A stretch of DNA of 64,000 bases from Thalassospira povalilytica (GTDB lineage Bacteria; Pseudomonadota; Alphaproteobacteria; Rhodospirillales; Thalassospiraceae). The stretch covers positions 124,001-188,000 of the forward strand of contig NZ_PGTS01000008.1 of NCBI RefSeq assembly GCF_002844235.1, given 5' to 3'. This document shows positions 35,724-44,883 of the stretch, one piece after another; within the stretch, counting starts at the first letter, position 1, and each line of letters begins with the position of its first letter. The notes under the pieces are model-generated. The model saw only the letters and a list, made by a program, of their open reading frames with translations, was not told where the DNA came from and did no database searches. The position numbers and the translations under genes were made by a program.

Positions 35724-36524
35724 GTGTCTCACCATGCAGGGGCCCTGTTGGGCCAAGATGATCCGGCCCCGTTTGAAGTTCTCAACGAAAATGGCAAAGG
35801 GCATTCGCTTTTTGTTTGCGACCATGCATCGCGCGCTATTCCCAAAAGTCTTGGCACCCTTGGTCTGCCCGAAGAGGAACGCAAACGTCATATCGGTTGG
35901 GATATCGGTGCGCGCAAAGTGACCGAAATTCTGGTTGAACGGTTCGATTGCCCGGCTGTTCTTGGCGGGTATTCCCGTTTGGTGATTGATTGCAACCGTC
36001 AACTTTGGGATCCGACCGGCATGCCGGAAATCGCCGATCAGACGGTTGTTCCGGGCAACAAGAATGTCTCGCCGACCGAACATATGAAACGCATCCGCGA
36101 GATTTTCCTGCCCTATCACGGTGCGATCGAAGAACGCATTGCCAATTTCCACGCGCATAAAATCGTCCCGGCCCTGATTGCGATCCACAGCTTCACCCCG
36201 GTGTTCCAGGGCTTTGAACGCCCGTGGGAAATCGGTGTCTTGTGGGATCAGGATGATCGTATTCCGGTACCGCTTCTGGCCAAGCTGCGCGAACAGAATC
36301 CCGATCTGACCATTGGCGATAACGAACCCTATTCCGGGCAGCACATGGCCGATTACACCATTGACCATCATGGCGAAGCCGGCGGGCTTCCCTGTGTGTC
36401 GATTGAAATCCGTCAGGATCTGATTGATACTGACGAAGGTTGCGAGAAATGGGCAAAGATCCTTGGCGATGCCTTTGTCGATATTCTTGCCGACCCGAAC
36501 CTTTACAAGATTCGGAGAGACTGA
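35724..36524 (+). CDS. N-formylglutamate amidohydrolase family protein
   Basis: A 266-residue zinc-hydrolase-like protein starting at a GTG (35724) with AGGAG 7 bases upstream. Landmarks: SLFVCDHASRAIP, DIGARKVTEIL, GGYSRLVIDCNRQLWDP, IAIHSFTPVFQG and SGQHMADYTIDHHGEAGGLPCVSIEIRQDLI. The family releases formate from N-formylglutamate in histidine degradation, but this broad subgroup often stands outside hut operons and no hut genes are near. The next gene begins one base after its stop, so the two are translationally coupled. Confidence 0.88.
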   Translation: MSHHAGALLGQDDPAPFEVLNENGKGHSLFVCDHASRAIPKSLGTLGLPEEERKRHIGWDIGARKVTEILVERFDCPAVLGGYSRLVIDCNRQLWDPTGMPEIADQTVVPGNKNVSPTEHMKRIREIFLPYHGAIEERIANFHAHKIVPALIAIHSFTPVFQGFERPWEIGVLWDQDDRIPVPLLAKLREQNPDLTIGDNEPYSGQHMADYTIDHHGEAGGLPCVSIEIRQDLIDTDEGCEKWAKILGDAFVDILADPNLYKIRRD

Positions 36525-36525
36525 T

Positions 36526-37695
36526 TTGGTTGGGTCCAGTGCGCGCGAACCGGGATTTTCCATCGGGATCGAAGAAGAATTCTGGCTTGTTGATCGCCAA
36601 AGCCGCGATCTTGCCAAGGACCCGCCCGCCGATTTCCTGAAAGACGCCAAGGCAGAACTTGGCGATCAGGTTTCCAGCGAATTCATGCGTTGTCAGATCG
36701 AAACCGGAAGTACGGTCTGTAACAGTGCGGCCGAGGCCCGTGCGCAACTTGTCCATATGCGTTCCACCCTGTCCGGGGTGGCTGCGAAATATGACATGGC
36801 GCTGCTTGCGGCCTCGACCCACCCGTTTGCGCAATGGGACAGTCAGAAACATACCGACGGTGAACGCTACAACACGATTGCGCGTGACCTGCGTACCGTG
36901 GTTGATCGTTTGCTGATTTGCGGGATGCATGTCCATATCGGGATCGAGGACGATGATCTGCGGATCGAACTGATGGCGCAGGCAAGTTACTTCCTGCCAC
37001 ATCTTTTGGCCCTGACGACAAGTTCGCCGTTCTGGCGGGGCAGGGATACCGGTCTTCAGACGTTCCGGCTTTCGGTGTTTGACAACCTGCCACGGACGGG
37101 GCTTCCGGAAGTTTTCGGGTCTTGGGCGGAATATCGTCGCCATGTCGATATGCTGATCGAGGCAGGCGTGATCGAAGACGGCACCAAGCTTTGGTGGGAT
37201 TTGCGGCCCTCTGATCGCTGGCCGACGCTTGAAATGCGCATTGCCGATGTTTGTACCGATCTGGAAGATGCGATTTGCGTGGCATCGATTACCCGTTGTG
37301 TGATGCGCATGCTGTATCGTTTGCGGCGCAATAATCAGCGCTGGCGCATTTATTCGAACATGCTGGTGCGCGAAAACCGCTGGCGGGCTTGCCGATATGG
37401 CAGTGATGCCGGGGACAAGGCGGGACTGATTGATTTCGGGCGCGGGGAAATCGTGCCCTATGCCGATCTGGTCGAGGAAATCCTTGAACTGATCCGCCCT
37501 GATGCCGAGTATTTCGGCTGTGTTGCCGAGGTCGAACATGCCCGCGAAATCATCCATCGCGGCACCAGTGCGCGCCGTCAGCGCGAGATCTACAATGCCG
37601 CCATCGAACGTGGGGCCAATGTCGATGATGCCTTGCTGGCAGTGGCTGATTGTTTGATCGAACGAACCGTGCCGGGATCAGGCAATCTGTCCTGA
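36526..37695 (+). CDS. ybdK: Carboxylate-amine ligase, YbdK/GCS2 family
   Basis: An ATP-grasp-like ligase related to glutamate-cysteine ligase type 2; YbdK itself has weak gamma-glutamyl-cysteine ligase activity. I place the start at the TTG at 36526, because GGAGA from the previous gene's end is 8 bases before it and the product then opens VGSSAREPGFSIGIEEEFWLVD, the family start. The longer ORF overlaps the preceding gene. Length is 389 residues, near the family norm. Catalytic segments visible are SIGIEEEFWL, HPFAQW and GMHVHIGI. The substrate is unknown; coupling to an N-formylglutamate hydrolase suggests a glutamyl compound, an inference. Confidence 0.85.
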   Translation: MVGSSAREPGFSIGIEEEFWLVDRQSRDLAKDPPADFLKDAKAELGDQVSSEFMRCQIETGSTVCNSAAEARAQLVHMRSTLSGVAAKYDMALLAASTHPFAQWDSQKHTDGERYNTIARDLRTVVDRLLICGMHVHIGIEDDDLRIELMAQASYFLPHLLALTTSSPFWRGRDTGLQTFRLSVFDNLPRTGLPEVFGSWAEYRRHVDMLIEAGVIEDGTKLWWDLRPSDRWPTLEMRIADVCTDLEDAICVASITRCVMRMLYRLRRNNQRWRIYSNMLVRENRWRACRYGSDAGDKAGLIDFGRGEIVPYADLVEEILELIRPDAEYFGCVAEVEHAREIIHRGTSARRQREIYNAAIERGANVDDALLAVADCLIERTVPGSGNLS

Positions 37696-37795
37696 TGGCA
37701 CTTGTCAGCGGCCAGTGCATTGAGTATCGTCGCGCCGCATTGAAAATTTCGCGCACCGGGTATCCGCTGTGCAATCCATCATCGGAGAAGAATTG

Positions 37796-38041
37796 ATGAC
37801 CGAAGTCGGTGGTATCGCAGCCGATCAGCTTGCGAGCTATGTTGAGCGTATCGAACGTCTCGAAGAAGAAAAGGCCAACCTGATGGCCGACATCAAGGAA
37901 GTCTATGGCGAAGCCAAGGCCCTTGGCTATGACGTGAAAATCCTGCGCCAGATCATCCGTCTGCGCAAAATGGAAGACCACGAGCGCACCGAACAGGAAG
38001 AAATCCTCGAGGTCTACAAACGCGCACTGGGAATGAGCTGA
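37796..38041 (+). CDS. gapR: GapR-type nucleoid-associated protein (DUF2312)
   Basis: An 81-residue small helical protein from the ATG at 37796 (GGAGAA 7 bases upstream). The sequence GGIAADQLASYVERIERLEEEKANLMADIKEVYGEAKALGYDVKILRQIIRLRKMEDHERTEQEEILEVYKRALGM is nearly the Caulobacter GapR pattern, a clamp around A/T-rich overtwisted DNA that supports replication and gyrase work. Length and the conserved RQIIRLRK stretch agree. It is followed by a UUCG-tetraloop terminator, so it is a single-gene unit. Confidence 0.93.
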   Translation: MTEVGGIAADQLASYVERIERLEEEKANLMADIKEVYGEAKALGYDVKILRQIIRLRKMEDHERTEQEEILEVYKRALGMS

Positions 38042-38074
38042 CAATTCCTGTCAGGAGACATTCACGATCCCGAG

Positions 38075-38104
38075 AAGCCCGCTTTCGAGCGGGCTTTTGT
38101 TTTT
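38075..38104 (+). terminator. Terminator after gapR
   Basis: Stem AAGCCCGCT (38075-38083) pairs with AGCGGGCTT (38088-38096) around a TTCG tetraloop, followed by TTGTTTTTG. Confidence 0.92.
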
Positions 38105-38117
38105 GTAGGATTTCGTC

Positions 38118-38564
38118 ATGGAAACGCAAACCCGTCCCCAAATCACTGCCGAAGTCACCAATGGTGTCTGTCGGCTTTTGTATCATCATCAGATGTCCTG
38201 TCTGACCGAGCTTCGGTTGGGGAATGGTCGTCGGCTGGATGTTTTGGCATTGGGGGCCAAGGGGGAATTGTGGGCAGTCGAAGTCAAATCCTCGGTCGAG
38301 GATTTCCGGGCTGACCAGAAATGGCAAAGCTATCTTGATTATTGTGACCGCTTTTTCTTTGCCGTGCCGATGGATTTTCCGCGCGATCTGATCCCTGATG
38401 ATGTCGGGTTGATTATTGCAGATCGATTTGAAGCCGCGATTATTCGCCAATGTGAGGAAACCTCACTTTTGGCCGCAAGGCGCAAAAAGCTTTTGATTTC
38501 GTTTGGGCAAACGGCGGCGGCCCGTCTTCAGGGTGGGGGCAGTGACGCGGTGTTTGTGACCTGA
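38118..38564 (+). CDS. mmcB: MmcB family DNA repair protein
   Basis: A 148-residue PD-(D/E)xK-nuclease-fold protein (DUF1052/MmcB). It shows TAEVTNGVCRLLYHHQMSCLTELRLGNGRRLDVLALGAKGELWAVEVKSSVEDFRADQKWQSYLDYCDRFFFAVP, which holds the fold's core motif (R-x-D...E-x-K as RLDV and AVEVKSS). In Caulobacter MmcB is SOS-induced and acts in a UV-damage path with ImuABC. It lies 76 bases after gapR behind a terminator, so it has its own promoter. Confidence 0.88.
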   Translation: METQTRPQITAEVTNGVCRLLYHHQMSCLTELRLGNGRRLDVLALGAKGELWAVEVKSSVEDFRADQKWQSYLDYCDRFFFAVPMDFPRDLIPDDVGLIIADRFEAAIIRQCEETSLLAARRKKLLISFGQTAAARLQGGGSDAVFVT

Positions 38565-38575
38565 GCGGCATAAAC

Positions 38576-38606
38576 AAAAGGCCCCGAAGAATACCCGGGG
38601 CCTTTT
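38576..38606. terminator. Bidirectional terminator between mmcB and the IOR gene
   Basis: AAAAGGCCCCG (38576-38586) pairs with CGGGGCCTTTT (38596-38606). It lies between convergent genes. Confidence 0.93.
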
Positions 38607-38621
38607 GTCGATTGCAGGGAT

Positions 38622-41600
38622 TTACTCCGCTGCCTTGAGGTGCTCTGGCGGGTTGCGGAACTGTTCGATCAGTTCGGCTTCGCGTTTCTTTACCTTGGCG
38701 ATATTGGCGTCCTTGACATGTCCATAACCGCGAATTTGTTCCGGAAGCGCCAGCAACGCATTGGCAATGCGGAAGTTGTCCGCAGTCAGGCCGTCGATAA
38801 CTTCTGTAACAAGCTTCTCGTAATCGGCAATCAACTGGCGTTCCATCTTGCGTTCATGGGTACGGCCAAACGGATCAAGCGATGATCCGCGCAGGAATTT
38901 GAATTTCGCAAGTATGCGGAAAACACTCATCATCCAGGGGCCATAGGTCGATTTTTTCAGCTGACCGCTTTCCGGGTCCTGGGTCGCAATGGCCGGCGGG
39001 GCAAGGTGGAAGTTGATCTTGTAATCACCGGTAAAGTTTTTCGCCAGTTTGGCAAGGAACCTTGGATCGGTATAAAGACGTGCGACTTCGTATTCGTCCT
39101 TGTAGGCCATCAGTTTGAAGTAATATTTGGCAACCGTGCGGGACAATTCATCACCACCACCAAGCCTCTTTTCTGCAGCAGCAACCTTGTCAACCAGGGC
39201 AACAAACCGATCCGCATAAGCCGCATTCTGATAGTCGGTCAGGAAGGCCCGACGTTTGGCAACGATATCGGAAAGTTCGGTTGCGATCGGATGGGCTTCG
39301 GCTTCGTTCGGGCCGACCACATCAATTACCCGTTTGGGATCGTGGGCATAAAGGCGGCCCCAGTGGAAGGACTGCTTGTTCATATCCACACCAACACCAT
39401 TAAGCTCGATCGCCTGCATCAGGGCTTCTTCACTGATCGGGATCAGGCCGCGCTGCCAGGCAACACCCAGCATGAACAGGTTGGTCGCAATCGAATTGCC
39501 CATCAGGCGAGTTGCAATGTCACTGCCTTCGACAAAATGCACCGCATCCGCCCCACACGCATCATTAATGACTTTCATATGCTCGTTGGTCTTGAGCTGG
39601 AAGTCCGGATTGCGGGTAAAGGCACCGGTGACGGTTTCATGGGTGTTGATCACCGCCTGCGTGAAGTTGCGGCGCATCTTGGCAAGGCCTTCGTAACTTG
39701 CCGCAACCAGAAGATCACAGCCCAGAACCACATTGGCTTCACCGGCCGGAATGCGGGCAGCATGCAGTTTGTTCTGGTCATTGGCAAAGCGGATATGACT
39801 GACAACCGCACCGCCTTTTTGCGCCAGACCCGCCATATCAAGCCCGACAATGCCTTTGCCTTCGATATGGGCTGCCATGCCAAGCAACGCGCCGATGGTC
39901 ACAACACCCGTGCCACCAACCCCGGTGATCAGAACCGACCACGGATCATCAATATCGGGCAGGGTCGGACGTGGCAGGCTGGCAAATACCGCATCACCTG
40001 ATTTATCGCCTTTGGCCGCGGCTTCGGGCTTGCGCAATGATCCGCCTTCGATGGTGACAAAGCTTGGGCAGAAGCCATTCAGACAGGAGAAATCCTTGTT
40101 ACAAGCCGACTGGTCAATCGCACGTTTGCGGCCAAATTCGGTTTCGACCGGCACAACCGCAAGGCAGTTGGACTTCTCACTGCAATCGCCACAGCCTTCG
40201 CAAACCAGATCATTGATGAAAACGCGCTTGGGCGGATCGACCATCAGTTTGCGTTTGCGACGACGGCGTTTTTCCGCAGCACAGGTCTGATCAAAGATCA
40301 GGATCGAAACGCCTTCGATTTCACGCAGTTCTTTTTGGGTGCTATCAAGCTCATCGCGGTGGCGAATATCAACACCCGGCGCAAAGTCCGATCCCATCGG
40401 ATATTTGTCAGGTTCGTCCGACAGGACGATGATGCGTTTTGCACCCTCGTCATACATTTGCCGGGTGATTTGCGGTACGGTCAACGGACCGTCAACCGGC
40501 TGTCCGCCTGTCATGGCGACCGCATCGTTAAACAGAATCTTGTAGGTAATATTCACACCCGAAGCGACGGCGGCACGCACGGCCAAAGACCCGGAATGGT
40601 AATAGGTCCCATCGCCCAAATTCTGGAATACGTGCTTTTCATTGGTAAAGGGTGCCTGACCGATCCAGGTGACACCTTCGCCGCCCATATGGGTAAAGGT
40701 TTCGGTCGAACGGTCCATCCAGTTGACCATGTAATGGCACCCGATACCGGCCATCGCGCGGCTTCCTTCGGGGACCTTGGTTGAACTGTTATGCGGACAC
40801 CCCGGGCAGAACCACGGAATGCGGGCCACATCCGGGCGCGGTTCGGCGATTTCCTTTTCCTTTTCGGCAAGCCAGTCGATGCGTTCATGAATGGCCGGGC
40901 TGTCATAGAAACGTTTGATGCGTTCGGCCAGAACCACGGCAATACGTGCCGGGGTCAGTTCATCCATTGATGGCAGGATCCATTCGCCTTTTTCATCGAA
41001 TTTGCCGATCACGGTCGGGCGGACGTCTTCGCGCCAGTTATAAAGCTGTTCCTTGACCTGGTTTTCCATCACCGCGCGCTTTTCCTCGACAACGATGATT
41101 TCTTCCAGACCCATGGCGAATTCACGTACATCGTCACGGTTGAGCGGCCAACTCATCCCGACCTTTAGAACCTTGATGCCGATCTTTGCGGCGTCTTCCT
41201 CGGAAATACCAAGGTCGTCAAACGCCTGCATGACATCAAGATATGCCTTGCCGGTGGTAATGATGCCAAGCCGCGCATTCGGGCTGTCGATCACGGTTTT
41301 ATTGAGCTTGTTGGCACGCGCATATGCCAGTGCGGCATACAGCTTGTACTTCATCAGGCGGTGTTCCTGTTCCTTTGGCGTATCTGGCCAACGGATATGA
41401 AGCCCGCCTTCGGGCATGACAAAATCGGTCGGGATGACGGGCGTGATGCGGTCCGGGGCAACATCAACCGCGGCCGAGCTTTCAACGGTTTCGGCGATGG
41501 TTTTCATCGCCACCCAGCACCCGGAATAGCGGCTCATGGCCCAGCCATGAATACCGAAATCAAGAATATCCTGCACACCTGACGGGTTCAGCACCGGGAT

Positions 41601-42104
41601 CTGTGCGTCAATAAACGCATATTCGGTCTGATGGGGCAGGGTGGATGATTTGCACGAATGGTCATCCCCGGCCAGAACCAGAACACCGCCATGTTTGGAT
41701 GTGCCAGCATGGTTGGCATGTTTGAACACGTCACCGGACCGGTCAACACCCGGGCCCTTGCCGTACCACATGCCAAAGACGCCATCATATTTGGCGTCCT
41801 TGTACATATTGACCTGCTGGCTGCCCCAGACGACGGTTGCGGCAAGGTCTTCGTTTACACCGGCCTGAAATTCGATCTGTTGTTTGGTCAGGAACTTCTT
41901 GGCCCGCCAAAGTTGCTGATCCAGTCCGCCCAGCGGCGATCCGCGATATCCCGAAATACAGCCTGCCGTATTCAACCCGGCGCGCGCGTCAAGCTGGCGC
42001 TGCATCAGGGGCAGGCGCACCAGTGCCTGAATACCTGTCAGGTAAACCCGACCCTCTTCCAGGGTGTATTTGTCGTCCAGACTGATTGCCGCCAATTGTG
42101 CCAT
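38622..42104 (-). CDS. Indolepyruvate ferredoxin oxidoreductase, fused alpha/beta form
   Basis: A very large cytoplasmic enzyme (1160 residues) that oxidatively decarboxylates aryl-pyruvates to acyl-CoA with ferredoxin. From the ATG at 42104, GGAGA lies 6 bases upstream. The N-terminal part is pyrimidine/TPP-binding (AGLNTAGCISGYRGSPLGGLDQ; VVEEKRAVMENQVKEQLYNW), then a TPP domain (CPGCPHNSSTK, GEGVTWIGQAPF). A ferredoxin-like cluster segment follows (VCEGCGDC, CNKDFSCLNGFCPSF). The C-terminal gamma-type domain is VLITGVGGTGVVTIGALLGMAAH and GLAQKGGAVVSHIR. The length is much larger than the two-subunit archaeal form, as in other proteobacterial fusions. Confidence 0.94.
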   Translation of the reverse strand: MAQLAAISLDDKYTLEEGRVYLTGIQALVRLPLMQRQLDARAGLNTAGCISGYRGSPLGGLDQQLWRAKKFLTKQQIEFQAGVNEDLAATVVWGSQQVNMYKDAKYDGVFGMWYGKGPGVDRSGDVFKHANHAGTSKHGGVLVLAGDDHSCKSSTLPHQTEYAFIDAQIPVLNPSGVQDILDFGIHGWAMSRYSGCWVAMKTIAETVESSAAVDVAPDRITPVIPTDFVMPEGGLHIRWPDTPKEQEHRLMKYKLYAALAYARANKLNKTVIDSPNARLGIITTGKAYLDVMQAFDDLGISEEDAAKIGIKVLKVGMSWPLNRDDVREFAMGLEEIIVVEEKRAVMENQVKEQLYNWREDVRPTVIGKFDEKGEWILPSMDELTPARIAVVLAERIKRFYDSPAIHERIDWLAEKEKEIAEPRPDVARIPWFCPGCPHNSSTKVPEGSRAMAGIGCHYMVNWMDRSTETFTHMGGEGVTWIGQAPFTNEKHVFQNLGDGTYYHSGSLAVRAAVASGVNITYKILFNDAVAMTGGQPVDGPLTVPQITRQMYDEGAKRIIVLSDEPDKYPMGSDFAPGVDIRHRDELDSTQKELREIEGVSILIFDQTCAAEKRRRRKRKLMVDPPKRVFINDLVCEGCGDCSEKSNCLAVVPVETEFGRKRAIDQSACNKDFSCLNGFCPSFVTIEGGSLRKPEAAAKGDKSGDAVFASLPRPTLPDIDDPWSVLITGVGGTGVVTIGALLGMAAHIEGKGIVGLDMAGLAQKGGAVVSHIRFANDQNKLHAARIPAGEANVVLGCDLLVAASYEGLAKMRRNFTQAVINTHETVTGAFTRNPDFQLKTNEHMKVINDACGADAVHFVEGSDIATRLMGNSIATNLFMLGVAWQRGLIPISEEALMQAIELNGVGVDMNKQSFHWGRLYAHDPKRVIDVVGPNEAEAHPIATELSDIVAKRRAFLTDYQNAAYADRFVALVDKVAAAEKRLGGGDELSRTVAKYYFKLMAYKDEYEVARLYTDPRFLAKLAKNFTGDYKINFHLAPPAIATQDPESGQLKKSTYGPWMMSVFRILAKFKFLRGSSLDPFGRTHERKMERQLIADYEKLVTEVIDGLTADNFRIANALLALPEQIRGYGHVKDANIAKVKKREAELIEQFRNPPEHLKAAE

Positions 42105-42497
42105 GACCGGTCTCCCTTGGGATCTCTCTGATATTCGGGTCATTCGGGTCTTACGCACTGCATTTTATTATATGGGATGTGGTGCAGTGTTTCGGTATGA
42201 CCTGTTCTCTCATTCATTCGGGTCGGTTTGCGGGACCATCACCGAATACAAGAATGGTAATGAATACTGACCTTTTTTCAAAATGAACTCGCATCGCAAT
42301 GCGTAAAACGCCCGATTGCATCGGTTGACGTTGGGTCAACTTATTATTTACTTATTCCGGTACCGATTTACGCGCAATATAATTGCGTCTCTGTTGCGAT
42401 GCGATATTCCAGCAATGATCGAGTCTGTCTTCTGGCCGGGAAAAACAATGTGCTATGGTCAGACAGATTTTAATGCAGCAATCAGTGGGGGCATAAG
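42105..42497. other. Divergent promoter region between the IOR and VOC genes
   Basis: About 390 bases without a gene. It contains two tandem ATTCGGGTC repeats near 42133-42150, a palindrome GTTGAC-N5-GTCAAC (42324-42340), and a TATAAT-like box near 42379-42384 that could serve the VOC gene. The palindrome differs from an FNR box because the spacer is 5, not 4, bases. Confidence 0.45.
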
Positions 42498-42941
42498 ATG
42501 GAACAGCGTGTTTCGCTGATTACCTTGGGCGTTGCCGATCTGGATCGTTCGCGCCGGTTCTATGAAAACGGTCTTGGCTGGAAAATGACCGAAATGGTCG
42601 AAGGGCAGGTGGTGTTTTACCAACTGTCCAATGGTCTTGCCCTTGGCCTGTTCGGACGTGATGCGCTTAAGGAAGACGGCAAGTTCGATGATGATACGGG
42701 GGCCAGCTTTGCCGGGCTGACCCTGGCCTTTAACGCGCGCAGCGAAGAAGAAGTCGATCTTGTCATGGCCGAGGCCGAGAAAGCCGGGGCCAAAATCCAG
42801 AAGCCGGCCGAAAAGGTTTTCTGGGGCGGGTATTCCGGATATTTCCGCGACCCGGATGGTCACGCCTGGGAGGTTGCCTTTAACCCGTTCTGGGAAATCG
42901 ATGATCGTGGCAATCTGATCATCCCGACCAACAAGGAATGA
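42498..42941 (+). CDS. VOC family protein
   Basis: A 147-residue vicinal-oxygen-chelate protein. It opens EQRVSLITLGVADLDRSRRFYENGLGWKMTEMV and closes GGYSGYFRDPDGHAWEVAFNPFWEIDDRGNL, with the typical FRDPDGH strand and F-N-P. Glyoxalase/bleomycin-resistance type, without evidence for a specific substrate. It stands alone between the IOR gene (divergent) and the Crp/Fnr gene 186 bases downstream. Confidence 0.85.
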   Translation: MEQRVSLITLGVADLDRSRRFYENGLGWKMTEMVEGQVVFYQLSNGLALGLFGRDALKEDGKFDDDTGASFAGLTLAFNARSEEEVDLVMAEAEKAGAKIQKPAEKVFWGGYSGYFRDPDGHAWEVAFNPFWEIDDRGNLIIPTNKE

Positions 42942-43127
42942 TCATATTTTCCGAGCGACCCCGTATCCGGTTGCCGTAAAGGCGGAAACTGGCCGCGGGT
43001 TCCGGGGCTGCCCACCATCCCCCGGATTTCAGATCAGTGCTTTGGGCTTGCATTTGCAGGGCCAAGAAGACAAAACACAAAAGGTTTTTGTTGTTTTGAA
43101 TGGCGCGGGAAACAGACAGGATAAAAT

Positions 43128-43790
43128 ATGTCGCACGCAGACTGGATCATGCAGTTTCCCGGATTGTCGCGTTTGTCGACGGAGCTTCGCCAATATCTGA
43201 CCGATAACAGCCGGGTTATTGATATTCCGGTCGATACCGTGATTTTTGGCCCGGGAAAGCCACCCGAACAGTTATTGTTGCTGCTTAGTGGCACGGTGCG
43301 GGTTCAGAAAACATCTGAAACCGGGCGTGAAATTGTTCTGTATCGTGTGCATGCCGGTGAAAGCTGTGTGTTAACCACAGCCTGTCTGATGGCATATGAA
43401 GATTATTCCGCCGAAGGCATCGCAGAAACCGGATTGCAGGCGGTGGCCATTCCCCGTGATGTGTTTGATCGCATGGTTGCGGATTCACCGGAATTTCGCC
43501 AGTTCGTCTTTATGGCCTATTCGCGCCGCATGACCGACCTGTTTGCAGTGGTCGAAGAAATCGCGTTTCGCAGGCTCGATATCCGGCTGGCGCAAAAGCT
43601 GATCGAATTGTCATCCGAACAGCACACCATCCAGACAACCCACCAAAAACTTGCAGGCGAGCTTGGCACCGCGCGCGAAGTCATTTCCCGCCAGCTTGCC
43701 GAATTTCAGCGTCGGGGCTGGATCGAACAGGCGCGCGGAGTCATCCATATTCTTGACCGCGATCAGATCAAGGCGTTGGCAAAACAGTAA
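43128..43790 (+). CDS. Crp/Fnr family regulator, probable sulfur-cassette controller
   Basis: A 220-residue regulator. The cyclic-nucleotide-fold domain runs 1-130 (IPVDTVIFGPGKPPEQLLLLLSGTVRVQ). It has no N-terminal FNR cysteine cluster but carries two cysteines six apart, C80 and C86 (GESCVLTTACLMA). The HTH is TTHQKLAGELGTAREVISRQLAEFQRRGWIEQARGVIHIL (170-210). The following genes are a persulfide-dioxygenase-type hydrolase and a SulP transporter, so C80/C86 may sense reactive sulfur; this is inference. A palindrome GTGAC-TTG-GTCAC lies 67 bases downstream. Confidence 0.88.
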   Translation: MSHADWIMQFPGLSRLSTELRQYLTDNSRVIDIPVDTVIFGPGKPPEQLLLLLSGTVRVQKTSETGREIVLYRVHAGESCVLTTACLMAYEDYSAEGIAETGLQAVAIPRDVFDRMVADSPEFRQFVFMAYSRRMTDLFAVVEEIAFRRLDIRLAQKLIELSSEQHTIQTTHQKLAGELGTAREVISRQLAEFQRRGWIEQARGVIHILDRDQIKALAKQ

Positions 43791-43857
43791 AGACACCTGA
43801 TTTCAGGCTTCTGTTTCATTAATAAAATCAAAAAATTATAATATTTGAATGTGTTTG

Positions 43858-43870
43858 GTGACTTGGTCAC
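43858..43870. promoter_or_regulatory. Palindrome upstream of the persulfide dioxygenase gene
   Basis: GTGAC-TTG-GTCAC, perfect arms, next to an A/T-rich stretch (ATTATAATATTTG at 43835-43847). It lies 85 bases before the dioxygenase start and is a candidate operator of the Crp/Fnr protein encoded just upstream. Confidence 0.5.
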
Positions 43871-43954
43871 AGACGCGCTTCACAATGACTGGGTAGGATG
43901 ATCTCAACAGTGTTTAACGGCGCCGGAACTGTGCGCCTGACCGAAGGAGATACC

Positions 43955-44839
43955 ATGTCCCCGTATCCGGTAAATATGTCTGCAAAGCCAGACGTTCGCG
44001 CATTCTTTGACGACGCAACCAACACCATCAGCTATGTGGTCAAGGACCCGGAAAGCAACGCCTGTGCCGTGGTCGATTCCGTCATGGATATCGACTATGC
44101 CGCGGGCCGCATCAGTTTTGATCACGCAGACGCCATCATCAAGGATATTCGCGAACGCGAACTTGATCTGCAATGGATCATTGAAACCCACGTTCATGCC
44201 GATCACCTGTCTGCGGCCCCCTATATCCAGCAACAGCTGGGCGGAAAGCTGGGCATCGGGGCCAATATCCGGGTTGTTCAGGAAACCTTTGGCAAGATCT
44301 TCAACGAAGGGACCGAGTTCCAGCGTGATGGCAGCCAGTTCGACAAGCTGTTTGAAGATGGCGATACCTATCAGGTTGGATCCATGACCTGCTTTGCGAT
44401 CTTTACGCCGGGCCATACGCCGGCCTGCATGGTGCATGTCATGGGGGATGCTGCCTTTGTCGGGGATACGCTGTTCATGCCTGATGGCGGTTCGGCGCGC
44501 GCCGATTTCCCGGGCGGGGATGCCGGTGTTTTGTATGACAGCATTCAAAAGGTGCTGTCACTGCCCGACGAGATGCGTCTTTTCATGTGCCATGACTATG
44601 GACCCAATGGCCGTGACATTCGCTGGGAAACCACGGTTGGTGACGAACGCCGGTTCAACATTCATGTTGGCGCGGGCAAGACACGCGAAGAATTCATCAA
44701 ATTCCGCACAGAACGTGATGCACAGCTTGATATGCCGCGTCTGATCCTGCCATCGCTGCAGGTCAATATGCGTGCGGGTCAACTGCCCAAGGATCAAAGC
44801 GGCCGCCTGATGCTCAAGGTTCCCCTGAACGGGTTGTAA
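43955..44839 (+). CDS. MBL-fold persulfide dioxygenase-type hydrolase (ETHE1/Blh-like)
   Basis: A 294-residue metallo-beta-lactamase-fold enzyme from the ATG at 43955, with AAGGAG 5 bases before it (a longer ORF is rejected). The metal motif is H79-x-H81-x-D83-H84 (ETHVHADHL), then H154 (TPGHTPAC), D171 (GDTLF) and H213 (MCHDYGPNG). These are the ETHE1/Blh pattern of an iron-dependent sulfur dioxygenase that oxidises glutathione persulfide to sulfite. The VGDTLFMPDGGSARADFPGGDA segment is typical. A SulP gene follows 44 bases later, so the pair likely handles sulfide-derived sulfur. Confidence 0.9.
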   Translation: MSPYPVNMSAKPDVRAFFDDATNTISYVVKDPESNACAVVDSVMDIDYAAGRISFDHADAIIKDIRERELDLQWIIETHVHADHLSAAPYIQQQLGGKLGIGANIRVVQETFGKIFNEGTEFQRDGSQFDKLFEDGDTYQVGSMTCFAIFTPGHTPACMVHVMGDAAFVGDTLFMPDGGSARADFPGGDAGVLYDSIQKVLSLPDEMRLFMCHDYGPNGRDIRWETTVGDERRFNIHVGAGKTREEFIKFRTERDAQLDMPRLILPSLQVNMRAGQLPKDQSGRLMLKVPLNGL

Positions 44840-44883
44840 GGCTGCGCCTTGAACCTTTGCAATATGATCGAAAGTTGCCAAAC

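Noticed and set aside
38622-42158. Longer start of the indolepyruvate oxidoreductase
   Set aside because: The first 18 codons are not conserved and lack a ribosome site; the ATG at 42104 has GGAGA.
42324-42340. FNR box upstream of the IOR gene
   Set aside because: Arms fit, but the spacer is 5 bases, not 4.
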